A stretch of 64,000 nucleotides of DNA from Pseudomonadota bacterium (GTDB taxonomy: Bacteria > Pseudomonadota > Gammaproteobacteria > Steroidobacterales > Steroidobacteraceae): the NCBI GenBank assembly GCA_016704655.1, contig JADIZR010000005.1:124001-188000 (forward strand). Reading direction: 5' to 3'. Position numbers and translations under genes: made by a program. Shown here piece by piece: positions 7,803 to 15,888 of the stretch. Position 1 is the first letter of the stretch, and each line of letters begins with the position of its first letter. A model generated the notes under the pieces. The model made no database searches. It was not told the DNA's origin and worked only from the letters and a program-made list of their open reading frames with translations.

Positions 7803-9082
7803 GTGCGACCCTGGTCCCTGTCACTGTTGGTACTGGCACTGCTTGCGGTCAGCACCGCGCTCGCGGCTCCGTCCGCCCTGGAAAAGCGGATTGCAGCTGC
7901 CGTCGATCGGCGCGCCGACGCGGCGCTCGAACTGCTGGCCGAGACGGTGAACGTGCAGAGTGCCACCGAAAACCTCCCCGGCGTACGCGCGGTGGGTGAG
8001 ATCTACGCTCGCGAATTTCGCGCGCTCGGCTTCGAGACACGCTGGGTCGACGTGCCGGCCGAGATGAGGCGCGCGGGGCATCTGGTGGCGACCCACCGTG
8101 GCCAGCGCAATGGTCCACGTCTGCTGTTGATCGGTCATCTCGACACGGTCCTGCAGGGTGAGCCCTTCCGACGCGACGGCAACCGGGCCTACGGCTCGGG
8201 CTCATCCGACATGAAGGGCGGCAACCTGGTCGCGCTCGAAGCCCTGCGCGCACTGCACGCGACCGGCGAACTCCGCGCAATGAACGTCACGGTCGTCTTC
8301 ACCGGCGATGAAGAAGACCCGGGCTCGCCGCAGCTCGTGACGCGCGAATCGCTGCTGGCAGCGGCCGCGGACGCCGACATCGCCCTGGCCTTCGAGGGAT
8401 CGGCGCCCGGCAAGGGCGTCATCGGCCGCCGCGGCATCGCTGCGTGGCGGCTGCACGTCACCGGAGTGCAGGGCCACTCGTCCGGCATCTTCGGCGAGGC
8501 GCGCGGCTACGGTGCGATTTTTGAAGCTGCACGCATCCTCGACCAGTTCCGGACCGAATTGCGCGAACCCAACCTGACGTACAACCCGTCGGCGATCGTG
8601 GGCGGCACTAACGTCAGCTACGACACGGCGACCAAGAGCGGCACCGCGCTCGGCAAGACCAACGTGATTCCGCGCGAAGTCCGCGTCGAAGGCGATCTCC
8701 GCTACCTCGGCGCCGCCCAGTTCGAATCGGCCCGCGCCAGGATGCAGGCGATCGTCGCCGCGAACCTGCCGCAGACGTCGGCAGAAATCGTCGTCGAGAA
8801 CGAGTATCCCTCGATGGCGCCTAACCCGGCAGCGAACGCATCCTCGGTGTCCTCGATTCCGTGAGCCGCGATCTTGGCGCGGGCCCCATCGTCGCGCAGC
8901 CGCCGATCGAGCGCGGCGCGGGTGACATCGCTTTCGTGTGCGGCGACGGACGCCTCGCCTGCCTCGATGGTCTCGGCACGGACGGCGAGAACGACCACGC
9001 GCCGGGTGAGTACGTGCTGCTCGACTCGCTGCCGCTGCAGGTGAAGCGCGCGGCGATATTGATGCACCGACTGGCTCGTTGA
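7803..9082 (+). pseudogene. M20 family metallopeptidase (glutamate carboxypeptidase-like), interrupted by a frameshift
   Basis: Starts at a GTG (7803) with a signal peptide ending STALA-AP, then an M20 zinc exopeptidase: first ligand in IGHLDTV, bridging Asp in SSDMKGG, acid in DEEDPG. The frame breaks near 8829: the original frame stops at 8864, whereas the next frame continues as SERILGVLDSVSRDLG and contains the final part with the last ligand region (HAPGEYV) and the usual 'LPLQVKRAAILMHRL' ending at 9082. Restoring one base would give one protein of about 426 residues. All metal ligands survive, so this could be a sequence error rather than true decay. Confidence 0.8.
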
Positions 9083-9158
9083 TTCGATGTCGCGCGGGCC
9101 CTTTGGTCGCGCGATGGACATCGAACCGCAGGACATCCGGCGACTCGCAGAGTCAGCC

Positions 9159-9204
9159 TGAATCGCGTCAGTGGCGGTGCTGGCACCGCCACTGACGCGA
9201 CTCA
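9159..9204. terminator. Long hairpin between convergent genes, probable two-way terminator
   Basis: The arms 9163-9179 and 9184-9200 pair perfectly over 17 bases around the loop CTGG; after one mismatch three more pairs extend the stem to 9159/9204. The right end includes the stop codon of the HicA-like gene (9202-9204). There is no U-tract. Its place between two converging genes fits a transcript end or a protective 3' structure for both. Confidence 0.6.
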
Positions 9205-9480
9205 GGAGTGACCCTGCTCGTACTGCGATGGCGTGCAGCGGGCGTGCGCGAGGTATTCGCGCAGGTGACGCATCGCGCTCTTGTCGAGCGTGTTGCCGTG
9301 GTGCGGCCGGTGCAGGATGCCCTCGACACCGTTGAGCTTCACGCGCAGCCGCGCGCCGGACAGCGGCTCGATTTCGGCCGCGAGGTGATGCAGCAGGGAC
9401 TCGATTTCGCGCCAGTGGATGTTGGCGCTGATCGGGTCCTGGAAGATCGTGCGCAGCAGGTTCTCGTGCTTGTGGCTCAT
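9202..9480 (-). CDS. HicA-like small protein (type II toxin family), no HicB partner
   Basis: A 92-residue protein of the HicA/YcfA mRNA-interferase-like family, which has a double-stranded RNA-binding fold with a catalytic histidine. Visible: 'NIHWREIESLLHHLAAE', the 'SGARLRV' strand, and the family's 'LHRPHHGNTLDKSAMRHLREYL' region (positions about 58-79). The ATG at 9480 follows GGAGGTGTCC, a well-placed ribosome site; a GTG at 9486 is less likely. HicA toxins normally sit next to a hicB antitoxin; neither flank encodes one here, so it may be an orphan or a housekeeping homologue. Confidence 0.7.
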   Translation of the reverse strand: MSHKHENLLRTIFQDPISANIHWREIESLLHHLAAEIEPLSGARLRVKLNGVEGILHRPHHGNTLDKSAMRHLREYLAHARCTPSQYEQGHS

Positions 9481-9585
9481 GGACACCTCCGCGCGGCGAG
9501 ACCACTACCGCAGCGTGAGCATAGTCCAAACGCTCCGCGCTACGGTTGCGGTTCGCCGCACGATCATTTCGCCCCGCAGGCGCGC

Positions 9586-10449
9586 TCAGCTCGCCACGGC
9601 CAGCTGGCCGCGCTGGTAGTCGATCACGGCCTGCTGGATTTCCTCCGGTGAGTTCATCACGAACGGGCCGTACTGGACCACCGGCTCACCGATCGGCTTG
9701 CCGGCGAGCAGCAGCAGCCGTACGCCCTGCTCGCCCGCCCGGATCCGCACGGAGCCCCCAGGCGTAAGCAGTCCAGCCGCACGGAACGGCAGCGGTTTCG
9801 CGTCTTCGCCGACCACGGCGTCGCCTTCGTACACGTACAGGAACGTGTTGTGAGAAATCGGCGTCGGGATCGTGGCTTCACTGCCGTGCGGCAGGCGCAG
9901 GTCGTAGTACAGCGGCGCGGTGCTCAGTCCGCCGATCGGCCCCGCGGTCTTCGTCCCGCCCTGCTCGAACTCACCGGCGATGACGCGCAATTCGCCGCCG
10001 CCCGCGAGCGCGACCGTCGGAATCTCGCGCGACGGAATGTCGCGGTAGGCCGCCGGCTTCATTTTCTCGCGCGACGGCAGGTTGATCCACAACTGGAACC
10101 CGCGCATGCGGCCTGCGGTCTGTTGCGGCATCTCGGAATGAATGATGCCGCGCGCCGCCGTCATCCACTGCACGTCGCCGGGGCCGAGGTCGCCCCGATT
10201 GCCAAAGCTGTCCTCGTGACGCATGTGCCCGTCGAGCATGTAGGTGACGGTCTCGAACCCGCGGTGCGGGTGCGAGGGGAAACCCGCCAGGTAGTCGTCC
10301 GGGTCGTCGGAGAAGAATTCGTCGAGCATCAGGAACGGGTCGAACCGCTGGTTCTGGCGACTGCCGAGGCTGCGGCGCAGCTTGACGCCGGCGCCGTCGG
10401 AGGCGGCCACGGCCTCGATCACGGCCTGCAACTTGCGCGAAGTGGTCAT
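9586..10449 (-). CDS. Pirin family protein
   Basis: A 287-residue bicupin of the pirin family. The N-terminal cupin metal site is visible as 'HPHRGFETVTYMLDG' followed by HEDS and 'GIIHSEMPQ', the set of histidines and glutamate that binds iron. Bacterial pirins include quercetin dioxygenases and redox-sensing proteins. Its ATG overlaps the stop of the DoxX-like gene (10446-10449), so the two are translationally coupled, and the azoreductase gene lies just upstream in the same direction. The cluster suggests defence against quinones or flavonoids (inference). Confidence 0.9.
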   Translation of the reverse strand: MTTSRKLQAVIEAVAASDGAGVKLRRSLGSRQNQRFDPFLMLDEFFSDDPDDYLAGFPSHPHRGFETVTYMLDGHMRHEDSFGNRGDLGPGDVQWMTAARGIIHSEMPQQTAGRMRGFQLWINLPSREKMKPAAYRDIPSREIPTVALAGGGELRVIAGEFEQGGTKTAGPIGGLSTAPLYYDLRLPHGSEATIPTPISHNTFLYVYEGDAVVGEDAKPLPFRAAGLLTPGGSVRIRAGEQGVRLLLLAGKPIGEPVVQYGPFVMNSPEEIQQAVIDYQRGQLAVAS

Positions 10450-10733
10450 GATTGCTCCTGTCGCGAGGTCAGGCGTTCACGCCGCGCATCGAGCGACCAG
10501 CCGCCTGCGCCGCGTGCGACGAGGAACAGGAACCCACCGGCAACCATGATTGCGATCGCACCCAGGACTTCCAGCGCAATGACCAGCGGCAGCAGCGCGC
10601 CCGGAACTCCCATCGACTGCATGTAACCCTGCGTGCCGGCGTACCCCGAAATCTTGCCGATGCCGGCAAACAGGAACATCGCTGCGATCAGGACACGACC
10701 GATTAGGTCGGTCGAATTTTCCCAGGTCTTCAT
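10446..10733 (-). CDS. DoxX family membrane protein, internally shortened
   Basis: A 95-residue protein beginning MKTWENSTDLIGRVLIA, with a GAGGA ribosome site. The first half (to ALEVLGAIAIMV) matches the start of DoxX proteins, and the end (GGFLFLVARGAGGWSLDAR) matches their C-terminus, but the usual roughly 35-45 residues between, including one or two membrane spans, are absent. The reading frame is kept. DoxX proteins are normally about 130-140 residues with four spans. This is either an in-frame deletion or an unusual short variant. Coupled to the pirin gene. Confidence 0.75.
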   Translation of the reverse strand: MKTWENSTDLIGRVLIAAMFLFAGIGKISGYAGTQGYMQSMGVPGALLPLVIALEVLGAIAIMVAGGFLFLVARGAGGWSLDARRERLTSRQEQS

Positions 10734-10807
10734 CGTTCTATCCTCGCATGAAAATTCAAGGTAGCTGCTTGCCATGACACTGCAGCCGCGCCGGATCGTC
10801 CGGTGCA

Positions 10808-11431
10808 TCAGGCCGCGAGTTGTTCGATGCGCCTGGCGGCTTCGGCGATCGCCGCGGTACGGCTTTCCTCGCCCATCGCTAGGCCCTCGGCGTAAATGAA
10901 CTCGACGTCCGTGATGCCGATGAAACCGAGGCACTGCCGGACATAGGCGGTCTGCAGGTCGCTGGGCGTGCCCGCGTATTTGCCGCCGCGCGTCGCGATG
11001 ACGAAAGCACGCTTGCCGTGCAACAGGCCTTCGGGGCCGTTGGCCGTATAGCGAAAGGTAACGCCCGCGCGCGCTACGTGATCGAAGTACGCCTTGAGCG
11101 TCGAAGGGACGCCGAAGTTGTACATGGGCAGTCCGATGACAATGACGTCCGCCGCGGCGAGCTCGGCCACGAGCGCGTCCGACTCGGCGACGATGCGCGA
11201 CTGGTCTGCCGTGCGCTGCTCCGGCGCGGTGACGAATGCGGTAAAGCGCTCGGCCGTGAGGTGCGGCAGGGGCTGGTTGGCGAGGTCGCGGACGACTACG
11301 CGCGTCGACACTGCGGACATGTCGGCGCTGCGATCGGTCCGGACCAGGGTCGCGATGAACTGGCGGGCCAGTCGCGAGGAATGGGACTCGGTCCCGTGGA
11401 GGCTGGAGTTCAACTGGAGATAAGTTTTCAT
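10808..11431 (-). CDS. azoR: FMN-dependent NADH-azoreductase (quinone reductase)
   Basis: A 207-residue flavodoxin-fold enzyme that reduces quinones and azo compounds with NADH. It starts MKTYLQLNSSLHG and shows the FMN/dimer motif 'PMYNFGVPSTLKAYFDHV' (about residues 95-112) and the later 'ATRGGKYAG' loop typical of AzoR. The ATG at 11431 is chosen because the family starts exactly there. It is divergent from the LysR gene at 11540 and heads the azoR-doxX-pirin set. Divergent LysR control of such azoreductases is common, which makes the LysR the likely regulator. Confidence 0.9.
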   Translation of the reverse strand: MKTYLQLNSSLHGTESHSSRLARQFIATLVRTDRSADMSAVSTRVVVRDLANQPLPHLTAERFTAFVTAPEQRTADQSRIVAESDALVAELAAADVIVIGLPMYNFGVPSTLKAYFDHVARAGVTFRYTANGPEGLLHGKRAFVIATRGGKYAGTPSDLQTAYVRQCLGFIGITDVEFIYAEGLAMGEESRTAAIAEAARRIEQLAA

Positions 11432-11522
11432 GGTCGTGCAGGCCGTGTTCGGTGGTGAAATCGATGGACGGTAGTTTGCATCTATGTTTTGAATTAAAAA
11501 GACGGTTATTTCGCTTAAACTA

Positions 11523-11537
11523 ATCGATATAATCGAT
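11523..11537. promoter_or_regulatory. Palindrome and -10-like box in the azoR/LysR divergent region
   Basis: ATCGAT-ATA-ATCGAT forms a 15-base near-perfect palindrome that contains TATAAT (11528-11533). It lies 2 bases before the LysR start codon, in the 108-base AT-rich region shared with azoR. A LysR-type regulator could bind here to control itself; a -10 so close to the ATG would imply a leaderless or very short leader for the LysR mRNA. Confidence 0.4.
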
Positions 11538-11539
11538 CT

Positions 11540-12457
11540 ATGACGACACCCCGTATCACCTTGGACCAATGGGCCGCCCTCGTCGCGGTCGTGGAACAAG
11601 GAGGTTACGGGCCGGCGTCCGAGCGCCTGCACCGCACCCAGTCGACCGTCACTTACACGATCAAGCGACTTGAGGATCAGCTCGGGCTGAAGGTGTTCGC
11701 GCGTCAGGGTCGGCGCGCCGCTCTGACGCCGGCCGGTCAGGTGCTGTATCGCCGCGGCAAGTCGCTGCTCGACGACGCGACCCGTCTCGAGCGCTCGGCC
11801 TCGGGGCTCGCGCAGGGCTGGGAGGCGGAAGTACGGTTGGCGGTCGAAGCCATCTTTCCAACGTGGTTGCTGCTGCGCGCACTCGCCGAGTTCGGGAACG
11901 AGCATCCGGACATCCGTGTGGACCTCATCGAGGCCGTGCTCGGCGGCGTCGAGGAAGCGCTCACCGAGGGTCGCGTCGACTTCATCATCGGCACGCTCGT
12001 GCCTGGCGGCTTCATCGGCGATGCGCTGATGCAGGTGCGCTTCGTGTGCGCCGCCGCGCCGACGCATCCGCTGCATCGACTCGGCCGACCCGTGGAGATC
12101 GAAGACCTGCGCGCCCATCGTCACCTCGTCGTGCGCGACTCGGGCATGCGCCGCAGCCGCTCAGGCGGCTGGCTCAACGAGCGGCGCTGGACCGTCTCGA
12201 ACAAGGCGACGTCGATCCGCGCGGCGTGCATGGGCCTCGGTTTTGCCTGGTACGCGGAGGAGAACATTCGCGAAGAACTGCAGAGCGGCTCGCTCGAGCG
12301 ACTGCCGCTGACGGAAGGTGCGGAGCGTTTCGCCACGCTATACCTGGTGTATGCAGATCGCATGGCAGCAGGCCCCGGCACGCGCCGTCTCGTGGAAATC
12401 ATCCACGCGCACGTCGCCGAGAACTGTCGCGTCGCGGACGCGGCAGGTCGCCCGTAG
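11540..12457 (+). CDS. LysR-family transcriptional regulator, divergent from azoR
   Basis: A 305-residue regulator with an N-terminal winged HTH ('GPASERLHRTQSTVTYTIKR', residues about 23-42) and an effector domain with 'WEAEVRLAVEAIFPTW' and 'EEALTEGRVDFIIG'. It faces azoR across a short intergenic region with a palindrome, the standard arrangement for a LysR that senses a small molecule and activates the divergent gene. The probable regulon is azoR, the short DoxX and pirin. The GST gene follows 9 bases downstream and may be cotranscribed. Confidence 0.9.
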   Translation: MTTPRITLDQWAALVAVVEQGGYGPASERLHRTQSTVTYTIKRLEDQLGLKVFARQGRRAALTPAGQVLYRRGKSLLDDATRLERSASGLAQGWEAEVRLAVEAIFPTWLLLRALAEFGNEHPDIRVDLIEAVLGGVEEALTEGRVDFIIGTLVPGGFIGDALMQVRFVCAAAPTHPLHRLGRPVEIEDLRAHRHLVVRDSGMRRSRSGGWLNERRWTVSNKATSIRAACMGLGFAWYAEENIREELQSGSLERLPLTEGAERFATLYLVYADRMAAGPGTRRLVEIIHAHVAENCRVADAAGRP

Positions 12458-12466
12458 AATACTCGC

Positions 12467-13423
12467 ATGCGCCTCCGCGATCCCCGCGTCATTCACCTGC
12501 TCGCCCTCTACGCACTACCGGTTGTCGTGTCCGCAGCCGGCTGGGGCGTGCCGGCGGCTGTCGGTGCTGCCGTGGCTGCATTTCTGCTCGGCGTTGCTGC
12601 GCGGTTGTTTGTTTCGCTGCGCGCGCTGCGGCAACCGGAGCGGCCGCTGCGCCTGCACACGATCACGTTTTCGCACTACGCAGAGAAAGCCCGCTGGTGC
12701 CTCGATCGGCTGGGCGTGCCGTATGAAGAAGTGCCGAACGTCGGCGTGCTCGGCGTCCTGCTCACGGGCCGCACCGTGCCGTGGCTCGAAGTTCCACCCG
12801 GACTTACGCGCATCAGCGATTCGTCGCGCATCCTGCGTTACCTGTGGGGCGAATACGCTGGACGGTTACCCGGCACCCGCACGTGGTTTCTCGAACCGAC
12901 GCCGGCCGCGCTCGAACTCGAGGCGAAGCTGGACCGACGGCTCGGCAACGACGTGCGTGTCTGGCTCTACCATCACCTGCTGCGCCAAACCGACCTGAGT
13001 TTCCGTTCGTGGGGCATCGACGAGCCCGCCATTCCACGCTGGCAACGCGCCCTGCTCTGGGTGAAGCGACCTGTCCTGGCCTTCGCCGTGCGGCGGATGC
13101 TCGGCGTAACGCCTGGCCGCGCGGACCGGGCCTGGGCGCGCACGCGCGAAGCCTTCGGCGAGATGGACCAGTTGCTCGCCGACGGCCGGCGTTACCTGAC
13201 CGGCGAGACGCTGACTTTCGCCGACATCACCTTTGCGAGCCTCGGTGCACTGGCGGTCTTGCCGCCGGAATACCCGGGCAATCGCCTCGGCGGCCGCCGC
13301 ATGGCGGCAACGGACATCCGCGACCCGCGCTGGCGCGCCGAGGTCGAGGAATTGCGGGCGCGGCCATCCGGCCAGTTCATCCTGCGACTGTACCGGGAAG
13401 AACGGGCCCGCCGCCCGGCCTGA
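12467..13423 (+). CDS. Glutathione S-transferase family protein with an N-terminal membrane segment
   Basis: A 318-residue protein. Residues 10-50 form one or two hydrophobic spans; a thioredoxin-like GST N-domain follows ('HTITFSHYAEKARWCLDRLGVPYEE', located at about 64-88, with the cis-proline region VPWLEVP and 'SDSSRILRYLW'). The C-terminal all-helical domain includes 'YLTGETLTFADITFASL'. Ordinary soluble GSTs are about 200-230 residues; the extra 60 N-terminal residues are what is unusual. Closely linked to the LysR/azoR cluster, which agrees with a role in handling electrophiles (inference). Confidence 0.8.
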   Translation: MRLRDPRVIHLLALYALPVVVSAAGWGVPAAVGAAVAAFLLGVAARLFVSLRALRQPERPLRLHTITFSHYAEKARWCLDRLGVPYEEVPNVGVLGVLLTGRTVPWLEVPPGLTRISDSSRILRYLWGEYAGRLPGTRTWFLEPTPAALELEAKLDRRLGNDVRVWLYHHLLRQTDLSFRSWGIDEPAIPRWQRALLWVKRPVLAFAVRRMLGVTPGRADRAWARTREAFGEMDQLLADGRRYLTGETLTFADITFASLGALAVLPPEYPGNRLGGRRMAATDIRDPRWRAEVEELRARPSGQFILRLYREERARRPA

Positions 13424-13449
13424 CCGCCTTCGAGTGACCCCGCCGGGGT

Positions 13450-13665
13450 TCACTCTTCCGGTTCGTTCTCTTCGGCGCTCCAGCGCTTGCGGTGCTCGAG
13501 TTCCGCTGCGGCACGCACGCCAGCGTGTCGATTCGAGAGCAGCAGCGACGCGGGATCGCACACGCGCGCGCGGATGACGCCGAGATCCACGGCGGCATCG
13601 AACAGACTCGGGTACCAATGGGCCCAGTCCGGGAAGAGTTCCTCGACTCGCTCACGCAGCGTCAT
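13450..13665 (-). CDS. Hypothetical small protein (71 aa)
   Basis: A 71-residue charged protein beginning MTLRERVEELFPDWAHW and ending in an acidic tail (WSAEENEPEE). No membrane segment or signal peptide. I recognise no family. Start at 13665 is chosen over an upstream ATG at 13704 because the latter would add a low-quality arginine-rich stretch. It lies between the GST gene (convergent) and the PA2778-like gene (same strand). Confidence 0.5.
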   Translation of the reverse strand: MTLRERVEELFPDWAHWYPSLFDAAVDLGVIRARVCDPASLLLSNRHAGVRAAAELEHRKRWSAEENEPEE

Positions 13666-13710
13666 GGGCCGAAGTCTAAACCGGCCCGCAGGTGAATTCC
13701 GCAACCGGAC

Positions 13711-14721
13711 TCAGCGGACCGTGAACTGCGTGCAGTCCGCCGCTACGCCGGCCGGAGTCGCCGCCACGTCGGTCGACAAGTCGCGGACAGTCTGCTGCAA
13801 CACGGGCTGCAGCGGATCGTCAGCCGCCACGTGGACCGTGCCCTGCTGCAAAAGCATTCGAGCTGCATCGGGACAACCCAGACGCACCAGGGCCTCGGCG
13901 CGATTATTGAGCGCCGCGGCTTGCGCCGGATCGTCGGCGAGGACTTCGCCGTACCAGCGTTCCGCTTCGACCCAGTCGCTTGCGGCAGCGGCGAGGTTGC
14001 CGAGACCGAGGCGCGGGAGCGGCGCTTTGGGCCAGAAGCTCGCTGCGGCTGCGTACGCGGCCTTGGCAGCGTCAGGATTCCCTGCGGTCTCGAGTGCTGC
14101 CGCTGCACTCATGTAACGCACCGGATCCGGCTGCGCCGGCAGCGTGCCGGGTTCGAGCAGGACGAGTCCCCAGTTCCCGCCCCGGTCCCACGTCGCTTCG
14201 AACATTGACGCGCGCAGGGCCAGGTGCTCATCGGTACCCGAGCGGAGCAGCAGCTTCCCGCGTGGCTTGTCGTAACCGATGACGACGGCGTAGTGCCAAT
14301 ACGGCCACGGACCCGCGCCGAGTTGCTGCAGCACGAGGGCCGGTCGTCCCGCAGCAACCTCTGCCAGCAGATCTGACAGCGACGGCCCCGTTTCGTAGGC
14401 GACCAGTTCACGCGCCCGCGCTGCCGCGGCAAGTTCGGATTGCAACGAACCCTGGCGGCCCGGCAGGTAGACCTCGGTTGCCAACGCTGCTGGATCGACG
14501 TTGCGCCCCACCGCACCGAGAACAGTCGCCAGCGCCGCAGGACCACACTGATGCTCGGTTTGCGGATGAAAGGGCGTCGCCGTAAGCTCAACCCGCTCTG
14601 GCAACTCTGCAGGCAACTGCTCGAGCCGTGACGGCCCAGCGCAGCCGACGAGCAGCAGCAACGCCAGCAGGAGCGCGAGCACGGCCCACGCGCGTCCACG
14701 ACTCACGGTCGAGACGGGCAC
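13711..14721 (-). CDS. PA2778 family lipoprotein: papain-like cysteine peptidase plus TPR repeats
   Basis: About 336 residues. A signal peptide with lipobox (LLLLVGC) predicts a lipoprotein. The next part is a C39-like cysteine peptidase: catalytic Cys in 'EHQCGPAALATVL', histidine in 'PYWHYAVVIGYD'. The C-terminal half (about 220-320) has TPR-like helices ('AAAASFWPKAPLPRLGLGNL', 'EAERWYGEVLADDPAQAAALNNRAEAL'). This matches PA2778-type proteins of Pseudomonas. Starts at GTG 14721 or 14706 are equally possible, without a clear ribosome site. It follows the PA2779-like gene by 23 bases, the conserved pairing for these two families. Confidence 0.8.
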   Translation of the reverse strand: MPVSTVSRGRAWAVLALLLALLLLVGCAGPSRLEQLPAELPERVELTATPFHPQTEHQCGPAALATVLGAVGRNVDPAALATEVYLPGRQGSLQSELAAAARARELVAYETGPSLSDLLAEVAAGRPALVLQQLGAGPWPYWHYAVVIGYDKPRGKLLLRSGTDEHLALRASMFEATWDRGGNWGLVLLEPGTLPAQPDPVRYMSAAAALETAGNPDAAKAAYAAAASFWPKAPLPRLGLGNLAAAASDWVEAERWYGEVLADDPAQAAALNNRAEALVRLGCPDAARMLLQQGTVHVAADDPLQPVLQQTVRDLSTDVAATPAGVAADCTQFTVR

Positions 14722-14744
14722 TGCAGCCGTGCCGGGACGGTGGG

Positions 14745-15119
14745 TCAGGCCTTCTTGAAGATGTCGATCACGCCGACGAGTTCGAGGATGATCAGGATCA
14801 CGAAGACGATGCCGATGACCGCAAGGGCATCGCCGCCCGCCGGCATCTGCTCCATGCGATCGGCCAGCGAGCGCAGTTCGGAGTCCGTGAGACGCGCGAC
14901 ACGCGCATCGACCGCCGACGGGTCCACGCCCATGGCTGCCATCTGTCCGCGCACCTGCTCGCGCGCGAGCGCCGTGTTCACGATCGCCATGTCCTGCGCG
15001 CGCGTGCTCGAGGCTTCCACGGCCTGCAGCGTGCCGACGAGCGCGGCCTGCGCAGCCTGCGGCGACGCGAAGTTCAGCATCGCCAGGCACAGTGCATAAA
15101 CGAAAATTCTGTTCCGCAT
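14745..15119 (-). CDS. PA2779 family protein
   Basis: A 124-residue protein with a signal peptide (MRNRIFVYALCLAML...AQA-AL), a helical middle ('MGVDPSAVDARVARLTDSELRSLADRMEQMPAG') and a C-terminal membrane span ('DALAVIGIVFVILIILELVGVIDIFKKA'). The pattern of exported helical hairpin plus C-terminal span ending KKA is that of PA2779 family proteins. A GGAGGGG ribosome site precedes the ATG. It is immediately upstream of the PA2778-type peptidase; the conserved pairing suggests a substrate, partner or anchor of that peptidase (inference). Confidence 0.8.
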   Translation of the reverse strand: MRNRIFVYALCLAMLNFASPQAAQAALVGTLQAVEASSTRAQDMAIVNTALAREQVRGQMAAMGVDPSAVDARVARLTDSELRSLADRMEQMPAGGDALAVIGIVFVILIILELVGVIDIFKKA

Positions 15120-15231
15120 ATTACCCCTCCGGAGACTCACGCAGACACACACGATATCGCGCACCCAGGCGCTTGCGCGCATGGTACGTGGCATTCTGCC
15201 GCACAAGGGGACGCAGTTCTCGGTTTGGCGC

Positions 15232-15846
15232 TCAGCCGAAGACCGTGCGCAGCAGTTGCGCATAAGCGCCCGGGTCCGTCACCAGGACGAACACCAGGCC
15301 GACCAGCGCACCGATGAGGTGGGCGTCGTGATTGATCTTCTGTCCCGCCATGCCGCTGGAAAAGTGGCCGCCCTCCTTCGCGTACCAGGAGTAAGCGACG
15401 TACGCGACGGCAAACAGAGGCGCGGGAATCGGCACCGGAATCGGCAGGATGAACAGCTTCATCGACGGGAAGTACACGATCGCCGCGAACAGCACGGCCG
15501 CGATCGCCCCGGACGCGCCGAGCGTCGCGTACTGCGGATCCTTGCGGTGCTTGAAGTACGTCGTACTCACCGCCAGCACGAGGCTGCCGAAGTACAGCAG
15601 GCCGAAGGCGACGCCGCCGATCCGGCGTTCGAGCAGGAACGCGAAGAACCAGAACGTCATCATGTTGAAGATAAGGTGCATCAGGTCGCCATGCACGAAG
15701 CCGTGCGTGATGACCGTGTAATAGACGCCCCGGCGCTGCGTTTCGTACGGCCGGAAAATGAGGCGATCCATCAGTTTCGGCGCGGCATAGAGCGCCACGA
15801 GGCTCACGACGATCGTCACGACGAAAATCAGCAGTGCAATGCTCAC
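15232..15846 (-). CDS. Rhomboid family intramembrane serine protease
   Basis: A 204-residue polytopic membrane protein with about six spans. Both catalytic residues are visible: Ser112 in GASGAI and His176 in HDAHLIGA, along with the conserved 'ITHGFVHGDLMHLIFNM' block (about 47-63) of the second span and L1 loop. Rhomboids cut single-span membrane proteins within the membrane. It is followed on the same strand by nothing overlapping; the lipocalin gene lies 42 bases upstream and may be in the same transcript. Confidence 0.9.
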   Translation of the reverse strand: MSIALLIFVVTIVVSLVALYAAPKLMDRLIFRPYETQRRGVYYTVITHGFVHGDLMHLIFNMMTFWFFAFLLERRIGGVAFGLLYFGSLVLAVSTTYFKHRKDPQYATLGASGAIAAVLFAAIVYFPSMKLFILPIPVPIPAPLFAVAYVAYSWYAKEGGHFSSGMAGQKINHDAHLIGALVGLVFVLVTDPGAYAQLLRTVFG

Positions 15847-15888
15847 GGGCAGGACGACCTCTCGCGCGGGTGAATGGCGACCACGACC

